From Poriferisodalis sp965208925 (GTDB lineage: Bacteria; Actinomycetota; Acidimicrobiia; Acidimicrobiales; Poriferisodalaceae): a DNA stretch of 64,000 bases. The stretch spans positions 3,596,001 to 3,660,000 of the forward strand of contig NZ_OZ242364.1 in assembly GCF_965208925.1 (NCBI RefSeq), given 5' to 3'. The translations under genes were made by a program, and so were the position numbers. Each line of letters starts with the position of its first letter. The first letter of the stretch is position 1. Under the pieces are notes generated by a model, which worked only from the letters and a program-made list of their open reading frames with translations, did no database searches and was not told the DNA's origin. Positions 51,201 through 64,000 of the stretch are shown here, piece by piece.

Positions 51201-54200
51201 CCGCCGCGGTTCTGCCCGCCGACGCCGCCAGCGTCACCGTGCCGGAAGGATCGACCAGCGTGACGCTGACCGTCGCGTCGCTCCAGGACGCGCTCGACGA
51301 GTACGACGAGACCTTCACCGTGGTCCTCGACGGCGCCCACGACGCCGCCCACAACGCCGACACCGGCACCATCAGCCCCACAGCAGCCACAGCCACCGGC
51401 GCCATCACCGACAACGACCCCCTGCCGACCGTCATGTTTAACGCGGGGTCCCTGAGCGCCGCAATTTTTGAGAGTCAGGTCAACCCATTTGAGCGAGCCG
51501 CCTTTCGCCTGTCCGCGGTGTCGGGTCGCGATGTGGTCATTCAGTACCGCACCGGCGAGCTGCCAACGGCGGTCGAGCCGACAATCGATTCGACAGTGCC
51601 TCCTTTTGCACGCGCTGGCGAGGATTTCGTCGCCGAAGAACGGTCGGTGACAATTCCTGCTGGCGATACGAATGCCAGTGCCGTGTTCAGTATCATCGGT
51701 GACAGCCTCGACGAATGGGCCGAGACGTTCGGTCTGTACATCACGAGCGCACTCGACGCCGACGGGGTCGCGGTAGCCCAGATTCCTAGCGAACCTGTGA
51801 ACGTGATCGTTGTCACCGACGACGACCCTCGGCCGTTGGTCTCGATTGCGGCGGGGTCAGGTGCCGAGGGCGACGCGGTGAACTTCGTGATGACGCTGAG
51901 CGAGGCTTCGGGGCGTTGGGTGGCGGTGCAGTGCCGGACGGGTCTGGACGCGACCGGTTCGCATCCGGCGCAGGCGGCCGATTTCGTCTCGTCGTGCCCG
52001 GAGACGTTGATCGCTCCGGGCGAGACCGAGGCGACGCTGTCGATCGGGTCGGTCGCGGACCGTATCGACGAGTTCGACCAGACCTTCACGGTGACGCTGA
52101 CGGGTACCGAAGACAACTACGGAGCCCAGACAGGCGACACAGCCGCGGTGTCGCCGTCGGCGGGTTCTGCGGTGGGCACGATTGTGGATGATGATCCGTT
52201 GCTGCGGCTGGGGCTGGTGTCTTCGACGGTGGACGAGAGCGTCGGCACGGTGTCGGTGGAAATCGTGACGCTGGAGGAGGACGCGGAGGACTCGCTGGCG
52301 TCGGAGAAGCCGATCACGGTGGGCTATGAGACCGCCGACCCTCGCGGTGCGGTGCTCACGTCGCTGGAGTCGCCGCAGCACGCTGCGACGCAGGTGCACG
52401 ACTATCAGGCGGCGTCGGGCACATTGACGATTGCGCCGGTCCCAAGCCCGGAGTCGGTGACCGCGGACATGATGCGCCTGGCGGGCTTCGACGTGACCGT
52501 GGAACCTGACTCGCTGTACGAATGGGACGAGGTGATCGAGCTGGCGCTGTTGACGGCGACGAACGCGCGCGTCTCGGATGAGCCGGCGACGATCACGATC
52601 ACCGACGACGACGACCCGCCCACGGTGGAGGTAAGCGTGCCCGATGTGACCCTGAGCGACGGGGTCACGATGGCCGGCGGCATCGCGGAGAGCGCGGCCG
52701 CGGTCATGGCGCAGATCGGCCTGTCGGCGCCGTCGGGGCGGCCGGTGACGGTGGGCTGGGAGACCCAGGATCTGCCCGACGACATCTTGGCCGCTCTGGC
52801 GGCGGGGCTGACGTGCGCGGACTTCGGGGCGTCGCCGCTGCCGCTTGGCTGCATTCGGATCCGCGAGCACGCCGCGACGCCTGATGCGGACTACACGCCG
52901 GCCTCGGGGACGCTGTCGTTTGCGGCTGTCGATGACCCGGCGTCGGCGGTGGCAGCGCAGTCGGTGACAGTGACGGTGCTCGCCGACGCGCTTGACGAGT
53001 GGGACGAGGCGTTCGGCATCGCCGTCGACCCGACCAATGCCACTGCCCCGGCGGCGGTGCCGATTGTGCGCATCGTCGACGACGACGACCCGCCGACGTG
53101 GTCGATTCTGGCCAGCGACCGCGGCGACCGCTCCGAGAGAGAGACCTCGTACGAGCTGACCCAGGCGGGGCTGCAGCTGTCGGGTGTGGGCGTGGAGTCG
53201 GAGGGGTCGCTGTTCGTGTCGGGGCGGCTGTCGGAGGTCTCGGGGCGTTCGGCGTCGCTGGGGGTGCGTACTTTGGCGCCGCGCACGAGGCCCAAGGGGC
53301 TGGGCGACGGCACGCTGAGCGTGTTCCGGGCGACGCCCAACGCCGATTTCGAGACGGTTCCCGGAAGCGGCAACGACGGGGTGTGGGTGATACCGCCGGG
53401 CCGGACCGATGGCCGGTTCGAGCTGACGCTGGTCGACGACACGCAGGCGGAGAGCCAGTTCGAGGAGCTGTTCGTGGTGGAGCTGCACGGCGCTGAGCAT
53501 GCGGTGCTGGCCGGCTACGACGGCGACCCCGCAGGGCCCGGCGCCGACGGCCAGAAGCCGGGCTCGACGGCCGACGGCACGCTGCAGATCGTGCTCGAGG
53601 TCCGCGACGACGACCGGGACCGGCTCATGGAAGTCGCCGATGTGACAGTGCGCGAGGACGCGTCGAGCGTGACGGTGACGGTGTCGCTGCCGGCCTCGGT
53701 GGAGGCGACGCGGCCGGCGTTCACGGCGGAGTGCTCGACCGTCGACCAGACCGCGGTCGCGCCGGGCGACTACACCTCGGTGTCGGCGCAGACGATCAGC
53801 TTCGATCCTGCTGTGGCGGCGTCGCGCAGCGCGACGGTGACCGTTGCCATCGCCGAAGACGCGGCGTCCGAGGTCGACGAGACGTTCGTGGTGTCGTGCA
53901 CCACGACCACTCTCGAGACTGCCCAATCGGCGTCGGGAGTGGTCACGATCACCGACACGAGCCCGCTGCCGACGGTGACGCTGTCGCCCCCGGCGCTGAC
54001 GCGCGGCGAGTCGTCGGCGTCGGCGACGCTGACGGTGACGCTGTCCGCGGTCAGCGACCGTGACGTCTCGGTGCGGTTGCGGACGGCGGACGGCACTGCT
54101 GTGGCGGGCGCCGACTACGAGGCCGTGACAGCAACGGTGAGCATCCCGCCGGGGGTGACCAGCGTCGTGTTCCCGGTGAGCATCATCGACGACGAAACGC

Positions 54201-55711
54201 TCGAAGCCGACGAGACCTTCACCGTGACACTGGCCAGCCCCCGAAACGCCGACCTCGGCAGCTCGGTGTCGTCCACGGTGACCATCGACGACAACGACGA
54301 CCTGCCGCTGATCACCATCGCGAACGCCTCCGCGGCAGAGTCCGCCGCCGAGATGACCTTCACCGTCACCCTCGCTCCCATGTCGGGCTCGCCGGTGACA
54401 GTGCGGTGGCAGACCGCGGACCGCACCGCCGTCTCCCCCGGCGACTACGCCGCCGGGTCGGGCACCGTCACGATTCCCGCCGGGCAGACCCGAGCGACCA
54501 TCTCTGTCACTCTCGCAGACGACACCGACCTCGAGGGCGTCGAGACCTTCGTGGTGAGCCTGTCCGACGCCACCGGCGCACGGGTCAGCCTGTCCGCGGG
54601 CACCGCGACCGGCACCATCCGCGACAACGACGGGCGCACCGCCGCAAGTTCCGCTGGTGGCGGCTTTGGCGGCTTTGGCGGCTTTGGCGGATCCGGCGGC
54701 GGCGGTGGCGGCGGCGGTGGTGGCGGCGGCGGCGATCTTGACGTCGGCGTTGCGTCGTTCGTGGTGGCCAATGGGTGGAGTCCGGCCGATGTGGGCGTGG
54801 CGTCAGTGCTCGCGGCGCGTACTGACGGCTGGGTGGCGGTGTACACCGCTGGTGATGAGCTGTCGGCTCATACCGCGATGCTGCTGCGCGAGGCGTTGCC
54901 CGCGCAGGTGGTCATTGTGGGCGGCCTCGCGGCCGTGTCCCACGACGTCCGCACCCAGATCCGGGCGGCGTCGCCGGATTCCGGCATCAATCGTGTCACC
55001 GGGACGGGTCGCTCCGAGACTGCGGCGGCGGCGGCTCGGCGCATTCTGGGAGATCCTTCGACGGCAGGGCGGGTGACGCTGGTGGTGGCCAACGGGTGGT
55101 CACCGCCTGATGTCGGCGTCGCGGCTGCGCTGGCGGCAGCCAGCCACCGCTCGGCGGTGCTGTATGTGCAGAGGGACTCTCTGCCTGAGGCGTCGGCTGC
55201 GGTGCTGCGCGACTATGACGTGGCACGGGTGATGCTGGTGGGAGGCACGGCGGCGATCAGCGCGCCGGCCGAGGAGCAAGTCGCCGCCGCGGCCGGCAGC
55301 GCCTCCGTCACCCGACTCACGGGTGCCGACCGCGTCGAGACCGCCGCGACAGCGGCGCGTCGGGTGCTAGGAAACCCCGCCGGGGCAGCCAGGGGTATCA
55401 CCTTGGTGCTGGCGAACGGCTGGTCGTCGCCCGATGTGGGCGTGGCCGCGGCGTACGCGGCGGCCACCGACAACGCCGCTGTCGCATACACCTCGTCTGG
55501 TTCGCTGCCCGAGGCGACCGCCGCGCTCATTCGCGACTACCGACCCGCCCGGGTGGTCATCATCGGCGGCCGAGCAGCAGTCGCGGACACAGTGCGCACC
55601 GCCGCCGCCGAACTGTTGCCGGCCGATGCCGAGATCCGTCGCATCACCGGCTCCACCCGCACCCACACCGCAGCCCAAGCCGCCCGCAGCATCCTCCGTC
55701 AACGCAGCTGA
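48296..55711 (+). CDS. Giant secreted Calx-beta repeat protein with C-terminal CWB2 anchor
   Basis: 2471 residues. The signal peptide is MRKARHHALWTLLPITAALLALV. About 16 Calx-beta domains of 110-160 residues follow, judged from the repeated end motif DDD(D)PP or similar (for example ITDDDAEPS, IVDDEPAAQ, IQSDDDPPD, VVDDDDPPE, IVDDDDPPT). Each domain shows EGxxVxFxVTLS and the DYTxxSGTLTFxAGxT strand pair, and the acidic loops are Ca2+ ligands in the family. A Gly-rich linker (about residues 2120-2145) leads to three CWB2 repeats: VVANGWSPADVGVASVLAAR, VVIVGGLAAVSHDV and VTGTGRSETAAAAARRIL, then two more. It is a wall-attached, Ca2+-stiffened stalk or adhesin. Domains near 51440-51810 use different codons and are less acidic, possibly acquired by recombination. 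Confidence 0.88.
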   Translation: MRKARHHALWTLLPITAALLALVPLLITDDEAGAQSMSVVSVPETLTVSESATEIGIPITVTPASSSPVTVTWITRSDSDADTHDATGGGSGDAGRDYTSAAGGSVTASASTTSVSVFVGLNGDALDEHDEVFVVEITNVTGGATLDTSASSTVVTITDDDAEPSLSLSPADPEVSEGDSVALTAQLGAVSGRDVTVTWGTALATDGTAQTRAAQTDFTAVTDATATIPAGMLTASLPVATVEDAVAESDERFNVVVSEADYATGEPLTRTVTILDDDERRISISPTSASVDVNEDVSGGTVSLSVVLDGAAGADVTFDWTTAASTQGSPATVGDDYTTSSGNDVTIAAGQTQATIVVPIVNDNLKEASRQSFVVRLSDLSSNALLADVPAAQSPGRSSMGEVTVWIVDDEPAAQVSLTGNVTVEEGSAAVFTVSVDRAADHERTVVYDAALISSSRIGGSGIYAPVTAVASSGDVAVVTSGEATLAAGQTSVNVSVATTDDNVGEPDEYFEFRVDDLRGAAYAAGETPMLPDPVLGLITDNEPRIAIEASSSDGLRSVSEDAGTVTLTVSLSQAATSQVSVGWTTAARSDGGRQASAGTDFTSGSGTLTFAAGEQTKSFTVAILDDDVYEPFDEGFVVRLRNLSANAYFGGSPRDDHDSVTVAIQSDDDPPDVSVADSEAEEGDRMIFEVTLSRESQVALLIRWSTGLVSDGDAATRAAAADFTAVSLGTLTIQPGSTAGFVTVNTTEDSDAEFHERFAMTPTQLARSDSTTLSVGLSGATGTILNDDRVQVTVGDATVDEDAPGGDAVVTVTLERTWYEDVSVQWRTDATGRAVSGTDFTGVSAGTVQIAAGQMSSTLSVAITDDSLDEHDEAFEVVLSNPTGTAALADDMGNVSTTIRAEVTVVDDDDPPEVSIAAGTGTEGGPISFEVTLSAVSGRDVVVQYHTEADTAAGARQATADADYTPVAAAVLPADAASVTVPEGSTSVTLTVASLQDALDEYDETFTVVLDGAHDAAHNADTGTISPTAATATGAITDNDPLPTVMFNAGSLSAAIFESQVNPFERAAFRLSAVSGRDVVIQYRTGELPTAVEPTIDSTVPPFARAGEDFVAEERSVTIPAGDTNASAVFSIIGDSLDEWAETFGLYITSALDADGVAVAQIPSEPVNVIVVTDDDPRPLVSIAAGSGAEGDAVNFVMTLSEASGRWVAVQCRTGLDATGSHPAQAADFVSSCPETLIAPGETEATLSIGSVADRIDEFDQTFTVTLTGTEDNYGAQTGDTAAVSPSAGSAVGTIVDDDPLLRLGLVSSTVDESVGTVSVEIVTLEEDAEDSLASEKPITVGYETADPRGAVLTSLESPQHAATQVHDYQAASGTLTIAPVPSPESVTADMMRLAGFDVTVEPDSLYEWDEVIELALLTATNARVSDEPATITITDDDDPPTVEVSVPDVTLSDGVTMAGGIAESAAAVMAQIGLSAPSGRPVTVGWETQDLPDDILAALAAGLTCADFGASPLPLGCIRIREHAATPDADYTPASGTLSFAAVDDPASAVAAQSVTVTVLADALDEWDEAFGIAVDPTNATAPAAVPIVRIVDDDDPPTWSILASDRGDRSERETSYELTQAGLQLSGVGVESEGSLFVSGRLSEVSGRSASLGVRTLAPRTRPKGLGDGTLSVFRATPNADFETVPGSGNDGVWVIPPGRTDGRFELTLVDDTQAESQFEELFVVELHGAEHAVLAGYDGDPAGPGADGQKPGSTADGTLQIVLEVRDDDRDRLMEVADVTVREDASSVTVTVSLPASVEATRPAFTAECSTVDQTAVAPGDYTSVSAQTISFDPAVAASRSATVTVAIAEDAASEVDETFVVSCTTTTLETAQSASGVVTITDTSPLPTVTLSPPALTRGESSASATLTVTLSAVSDRDVSVRLRTADGTAVAGADYEAVTATVSIPPGVTSVVFPVSIIDDETLEADETFTVTLASPRNADLGSSVSSTVTIDDNDDLPLITIANASAAESAAEMTFTVTLAPMSGSPVTVRWQTADRTAVSPGDYAAGSGTVTIPAGQTRATISVTLADDTDLEGVETFVVSLSDATGARVSLSAGTATGTIRDNDGRTAASSAGGGFGGFGGFGGSGGGGGGGGGGGGGDLDVGVASFVVANGWSPADVGVASVLAARTDGWVAVYTAGDELSAHTAMLLREALPAQVVIVGGLAAVSHDVRTQIRAASPDSGINRVTGTGRSETAAAAARRILGDPSTAGRVTLVVANGWSPPDVGVAAALAAASHRSAVLYVQRDSLPEASAAVLRDYDVARVMLVGGTAAISAPAEEQVAAAAGSASVTRLTGADRVETAATAARRVLGNPAGAARGITLVLANGWSSPDVGVAAAYAAATDNAAVAYTSSGSLPEATAALIRDYRPARVVIIGGRAAVADTVRTAAAELLPADAEIRRITGSTRTHTAAQAARSILRQRS
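54652..54732 (+). repeat. GGC/GGT trinucleotide-rich linker tract
   Basis: A run of glycine codons, with three GGCTTTGGC copies, a serine and then about 13 Gly codons, forms the hinge between Calx-beta domains and CWB2 repeats. Triplet slippage would change hinge length without breaking the frame. Confidence 0.7.
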
Positions 55712-55738
55712 CACCCACCACTCGAGCGGTCCACAGCT

Positions 55739-60515
<4,777 letters not shown>

Positions 60516-60572
60516 CGGACCTCGCAGCACACACGGCAAGACCCGCCGCTGCACCGCCCTCCGACGACGCTG

Positions 60573-63500
60573 CTAGCTGTTGTCGTCGGCTGCGGGGGGC
60601 ACGGTCACGGTCACCGTGTAGGTGCGGACGTCGGCGTTGTCGGTGTCGGAGTCGCCGTCGGCGTCATAGGACGACGTCACCGTGATCGTGTTGTCGCCCT
60701 CCGACAGCGTCGCCGAGGCCCCCGTGCCGGTCGTGCCGTCGGCGGCCTCCCACGCGACCGTCACTGTCACGTCGTCCGCGAACGCCGCTGCCGCGGTCAC
60801 CGTCGCCGACGTCGTGCCCGCCGCTGCGGTGCCCTCATAGGAGAAGATGCCCGTCTGGAACACCCCGAAGTCCACGTCGGAGATCGACAGCGATTTCAGC
60901 GCCGCCGAAGTCGGCATGTTGTAGGCGTAGAACCAGTCGGCCCTGATGTCGGTCACCCACATGATGCGCCCGTCAGACCAGATGCCCGACGGCCAGAGGT
61001 TCCCCGTTCTCCCGAGATTGACGAAGTCCAGATGACTGCGGCGGACGCCGGTGGCGAGGTCGTACGCGTAGAGCTTCTTGTCGACGATGTGCGAGACCCA
61101 CATGGTGATCCCGTCCGACCAGATGCCTTTGGCGTCGAAGTTGCGCGAGAACTCAGATTCGAGACTGATGGTGCGGGAGCTCACATGGTCGCCACTGTCG
61201 AAGTCGTAGGCATGCACGCGCCGGAATGCTTGGTCGAGCACCCACATGAGGTCGCCGTCAGACCACACCGATTCGGGATCGGGCGGGTGTTCCGCCACAG
61301 ACCGGACCAGGGCGAAGTCCCTGTCGGGCACCCGGTTGCCGGTGTCGACGTCGACAGCGACAACGTTCCCGTGGCGGCCGACGTCGTTCGCCAGCCACAT
61401 GGTCTCGCCGTCGGACCACAGCCCGCTGACCAGGTACGTCCCGTCGATCAGGTTCGTCCCGTCCTTCCTAGGCGCGGTGATGTCGTCGTCGGGCCGCCTT
61501 TCCAGGGTGTTCAGGTCGAGCGCGAAGATGTCGTAATCGCCCAGCATCCACAGAGTGGTCCCGTCGGACCACAGATCGTCCGGGGACTCCCCGGAAATCG
61601 GCCAGTCGAAGTCCTTGCTGTGCCGACGCGAGAACGGCGCGTCGTCGTCGATGAGGTGGACGGTGACCGACGCTGCGGTGGTGCTGACGAAGCTGGGGGG
61701 CAGGTCTCCCAAGGCGAAGACCACATGCTCGCCGTCGTCGTGGTCGGTGTCGTCGACGGCGGTCACCGTGAAGATCTTGACGGTCTCGCCGACACCGAAA
61801 TCGAAGCTGAAGCCCTCGACGGAATAGCTGACGTCGTCGGCGAGGGCACCTCCCCGCAGCGCCGCTGTCAGCGGAACCGTGACCGCCTCTTCAGGCGGGC
61901 TGTCGAGACGCAACCGGACCTGCACAGCGTCGCCGCCCTCGTACGCGTAGTCGTTCGCGAGCACCCTCGCCCGGCACAACGCTTGGTAACTCTGCGCAAA
62001 GCACTCGTCCGCGTACCGGCGCGCCCTCTCCAGTCTCACTTCGATGTCGTCGTCGACGATCTCGACGAGCGCGGTGGTCCGAACTGCCGCATGGAACCCC
62101 GGCGGCAGGTCGCCGAAACTCAGGGTCAGCCGGTGGCCGTCGTTGTTGATGCTGTCGTCGGGCACGGTCACGGTGAACGTCGCGCTGGTCTGGTCCGCTG
62201 CGAACGTCAACGTCGTGCGCGACAGCGAGTACTGGCGGCCCTCGCCGCTCAACGCGACCTTCAGCGGCACCGATACCTGCCGCTGGGGCAACTCGTACAG
62301 CTCCACGGTGACCGTCACCGGTGCGCCGCCCTCGATGACCCGGTAGTGCGAAGCCGCGAAGCTGACGGCCACGCTGGGCGTGTCGTTGCTGTCGCTGCTG
62401 CCGCCGCCTGATCCGCCGCCGCCGCCGTTGCCGCTGCCCCCACTGCCGCCGCCGTCGTTGCCGCTGCCCCCGCCGCCGCCGCCGTCGTTGCCGCTGCCCC
62501 CGCCGCCGCTGCTGCCGCCGCCTGATCCGCCGCCGCTGCCGCCGCCTGATCCGCCGCCGCCGCCGCCGCCGTTGCCGCTGCCCCCGCTGCCGCCGCCGTC
62601 GTTGCCGCTGCCCCCGCCGCCGCTGCTGCCGCCGCCTGATCCGCCGCCGCTGCCGCCGCCTGATCCGCCGCTGCTGCGGCCGCCTGATCCGCCGGTGCGG
62701 CAGTTGCGGAGTTCGTTGTCGAGTGCGTAGCGGGCAGCAGCAGCAGCGTCGGTGACGCGCACGGCGGGGTGGCCGAGCTCGGCGAGCTCGGCGGCGATGT
62801 CATCGCTGAGCGTTTCGGTGCTGCCCACGAGTATCGCGAGCTGGGGGCGGATGCGTCCCAGCGCCGAGCGGGTGTCGCTGCCCAGCCCGTCCGCGCTCGC
62901 CGTGTAGAGCACCACGCTGGCGTCCAGCGCCGCCGCCAGTGCCGCAGCAGTGCCGACGTCGGCCTGTGACCAGCCGTTCGCCACCACAGCGGCCTCCGCG
63001 CAATCGGGCGCCCACCGGCGAGCCGCCCTCGCCGCTGTCGCGACCCGGTCCTTGCCGCCCACACGCTCTGTCCCGGCGCCGCCGGCCGCCTCGGCCGCCG
63101 CAGCGACAACCGAGTCAGGCACCGCCGCAGCGCCGCCCACCACCACGATCCCGCTGACCGCCGCATCGGCGAGCACCTGCTGGGTCGGGCCTGGCAGCGA
63201 ACCCGAACCCGAGTACAGCACCACGTCCGCGCCGCCCGCGGCCACCACCGCAGCCGCCACACCCACATCAGCCAACGACCACCCATCCGCCAACACCACC
63301 CCCACACCGCCGGACCCCCCAGAGCGGCCCGCCAGCACCCGACGCGCCGCCGCAGCAGCCGTGCCCACCCGATCCGAGCCGCTCACACGCTCCACCGCGA
63401 CACCCGGCGCCAATAGCTCCAACTCCCCCACCACAGCCTCGCCCAGCACCGCGGCACCGCCCACCAGCACCACACTCGACACCGCTCCCGCACCCCGAAC

Positions 63501-63734
63501 CACATCCACTGCCGCTTCGCCTAAACCCCCAGCGGATTCCGCCGCCACCACCACATCACCCACTCCACCAGCCACCAACCCCGCCGCCACACCCACATCA
63601 GCCGACGACGAACCATTCACCACCACCAACACCACACCGCCAGAACCCGCCGACTGCGCCCCCGCCGACGGCACCACGCCCGCCGCCAACACCGCCACCA
63701 CGACCGCCGACAACCACCCACGCACAAACCGCAT
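60573..63734 (-). CDS. Secreted CWB2 protein with Calx-beta domains and WSDGxTMWV repeats
   Basis: 1053 residues, start ATG 63734. The signal peptide is RGWLSAVVVAVLAAGVVPSAGA. Three CWB2 repeats occupy residues 30-340 (VVVNGSSSADVGVAAGLVAG, VVLVGGAAVLGEAVV, VSGSDRVGTAAAAARRVL). Then comes a Gly/Ser/Asn linker of about 105 residues, and two Calx-beta-like domains (VIEGGAPVTVTVELYELPQR and YEGGDAVQVRLRLDSPPEEA). Five or so repeats follow with the motif WSDGxTMWV (LWSDGTTLWMLGDYDIFAL, IWSDGITMWVSHIVDKKLYAY), probably blades of a beta-propeller. A cadherin-like domain (VTVAWEAADGTTGTGASATL) ends the protein. Unlike the two neighbours, its CWB2 anchor is N-terminal. It converges on the GH16-like gene with 57 bp between. 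Confidence 0.85.
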   Translation of the reverse strand: MRFVRGWLSAVVVAVLAAGVVPSAGAQSAGSGGVVLVVVNGSSSADVGVAAGLVAGGVGDVVVAAESAGGLGEAAVDVVRGAGAVSSVVLVGGAAVLGEAVVGELELLAPGVAVERVSGSDRVGTAAAAARRVLAGRSGGSGGVGVVLADGWSLADVGVAAAVVAAGGADVVLYSGSGSLPGPTQQVLADAAVSGIVVVGGAAAVPDSVVAAAAEAAGGAGTERVGGKDRVATAARAARRWAPDCAEAAVVANGWSQADVGTAAALAAALDASVVLYTASADGLGSDTRSALGRIRPQLAILVGSTETLSDDIAAELAELGHPAVRVTDAAAAARYALDNELRNCRTGGSGGRSSGGSGGGSGGGSGGGSSGGGGSGNDGGGSGGSGNGGGGGGGSGGGSGGGSGGGSSGGGGSGNDGGGGGGSGNDGGGSGGSGNGGGGGSGGGSSDSNDTPSVAVSFAASHYRVIEGGAPVTVTVELYELPQRQVSVPLKVALSGEGRQYSLSRTTLTFAADQTSATFTVTVPDDSINNDGHRLTLSFGDLPPGFHAAVRTTALVEIVDDDIEVRLERARRYADECFAQSYQALCRARVLANDYAYEGGDAVQVRLRLDSPPEEAVTVPLTAALRGGALADDVSYSVEGFSFDFGVGETVKIFTVTAVDDTDHDDGEHVVFALGDLPPSFVSTTAASVTVHLIDDDAPFSRRHSKDFDWPISGESPDDLWSDGTTLWMLGDYDIFALDLNTLERRPDDDITAPRKDGTNLIDGTYLVSGLWSDGETMWLANDVGRHGNVVAVDVDTGNRVPDRDFALVRSVAEHPPDPESVWSDGDLMWVLDQAFRRVHAYDFDSGDHVSSRTISLESEFSRNFDAKGIWSDGITMWVSHIVDKKLYAYDLATGVRRSHLDFVNLGRTGNLWPSGIWSDGRIMWVTDIRADWFYAYNMPTSAALKSLSISDVDFGVFQTGIFSYEGTAAAGTTSATVTAAAAFADDVTVTVAWEAADGTTGTGASATLSEGDNTITVTSSYDADGDSDTDNADVRTYTVTVTVPPAADDNS
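62395..62695 (-). repeat. Gly/Ser/Asn linker made of GGC/AGC-type triplet repeats
   Basis: About 300 bp of near-repetitive CCGCCGCTGCC-type sequence encode (G)nS, SGNDGGG and SGNGGGG units. Two blocks, at about 62455-62560 and 62575-62660, are almost identical, so the linker has expanded by duplication. Length changes in triplets would preserve the frame. Confidence 0.85.
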
Positions 63735-63991
63735 GAGCCAAGCATGTCAGAACCGGCATGTCACACGCGAACCGATTCGACGCCACCCATGCTGCCGAGC
63801 GCAGGACCGGACCGTAACCCCCTGGCAGAGAGCCCCGGCAAACCCAACAGTGACACTCGGAATTTCTGTGTCAGCGCCGACGCCTGCGGCAGCGCTGTGT
63901 CGGTGCTGGTTCGTAAGTGTCGGTACGGGTGTGCTAATGGTGGGCGCGGCTTGGGGCGGGTTCGGCTCGCCGGGCACGGAAGGGGTGTGCT

Positions 63992-64000
63992 GTGAACGAT
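63992..64000 (+). CDS. Possible start of a gene running off the right edge
   Basis: GTG AAC GAT at the last nine bases is preceded by GGAAGGGG (63978-63985), a good Shine-Dalgarno seven bases upstream. Nothing can be said about the product. The rest of 63735-63991 holds no convincing gene. Confidence 0.25.

Noticed and set aside
51857..53926. A 689-residue minus-strand frame opposite the Calx-beta protein
   Set aside because: Arg-rich shadow of GC-ending codons without start signals; the plus strand encodes regular Calx-beta domains.
63744..63995. Short frames on both strands at the right edge
   Set aside because: No ribosome-binding sites, no domain and mutually overlapping; only the terminal GTG with a good Shine-Dalgarno is kept as a weak call.

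Overview
The window is high-GC DNA, apparently from an actinobacterium. A WhiB-family regulator, several TANNNT-N6/7-start (leaderless-type) gene starts, frequent GTG/TTG starts and four surface proteins with cell-wall-binding type 2 (CWB2) repeats point that way. I cannot name a genus; an Acidimicrobiia-like lineage is a guess.

Layout. (1) 1-7.5 kb is housekeeping and metabolism: a class I fumarase running off the left edge with a duplicated scrap of its own 5' end, a VOC-fold protein, rarA, a phytanoyl-CoA-dioxygenase-like enzyme, an orphan ABC ATPase, an SDR oxidoreductase, prmA and tmRNA (ssrA). (2) 7.5-20 kb is accessory DNA of lower coding density: an IS4-type DDE transposase translationally coupled to a tyrosine-recombinase-like protein that seems to lack catalytic residues, a strong promoter and a recombinase-type inverted repeat in front of them, a WhiB protein, a GntR/FadR regulator, and an operon of a metallophosphoesterase remnant, a PP2C phosphatase fused to an AbiEi-like antitoxin, and a probably frameshifted gene. 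(3) 20-26.5 kb carries small secreted/membrane proteins, a Schlafen-type AlbA_2 protein inserted between a 3' scrap and the full copy of a fibronectin-III surface protein, and a poly-C tract in the 5' end of that surface gene. (4) 26.6-31.7 kb is a betaine/osmolyte cluster: a membrane-anchored OpuAC-type binding protein, a BCCT transporter and a remarkable OpuAC + GluR0-type K+ channel fusion. (5) 32.0-44.9 kb is a complete-looking type I-G (formerly I-U) CRISPR-Cas locus: an array of 55 repeats, cas2, cas4-cas1, a small Csb3/Cas8- or Cas3-extension-like gene, cas3, csb2 and csb1, all on the minus strand with overlapping or near-touching genes. (6) 45.1-63.7 kb is a surface-protein block: four large CWB2 proteins carrying Calx-beta domains, a GH16-like domain, beta-propeller-like repeats and low-complexity linkers; one has a 14-C tract that splits its reading frame.

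How it fits together. The strongest candidates for undescribed biology are: the ligand-gated K+ channel with an osmolyte-binding domain encoded next to betaine uptake; the PP2C-AbiEi fusion; the transposase plus dead-recombinase pair; and two surface-protein genes whose frames are interrupted by long C homopolymers, which is what phase-variable contingency genes look like. Both tracts are one C too long for an open frame, so a sequencing overcall is the main alternative.
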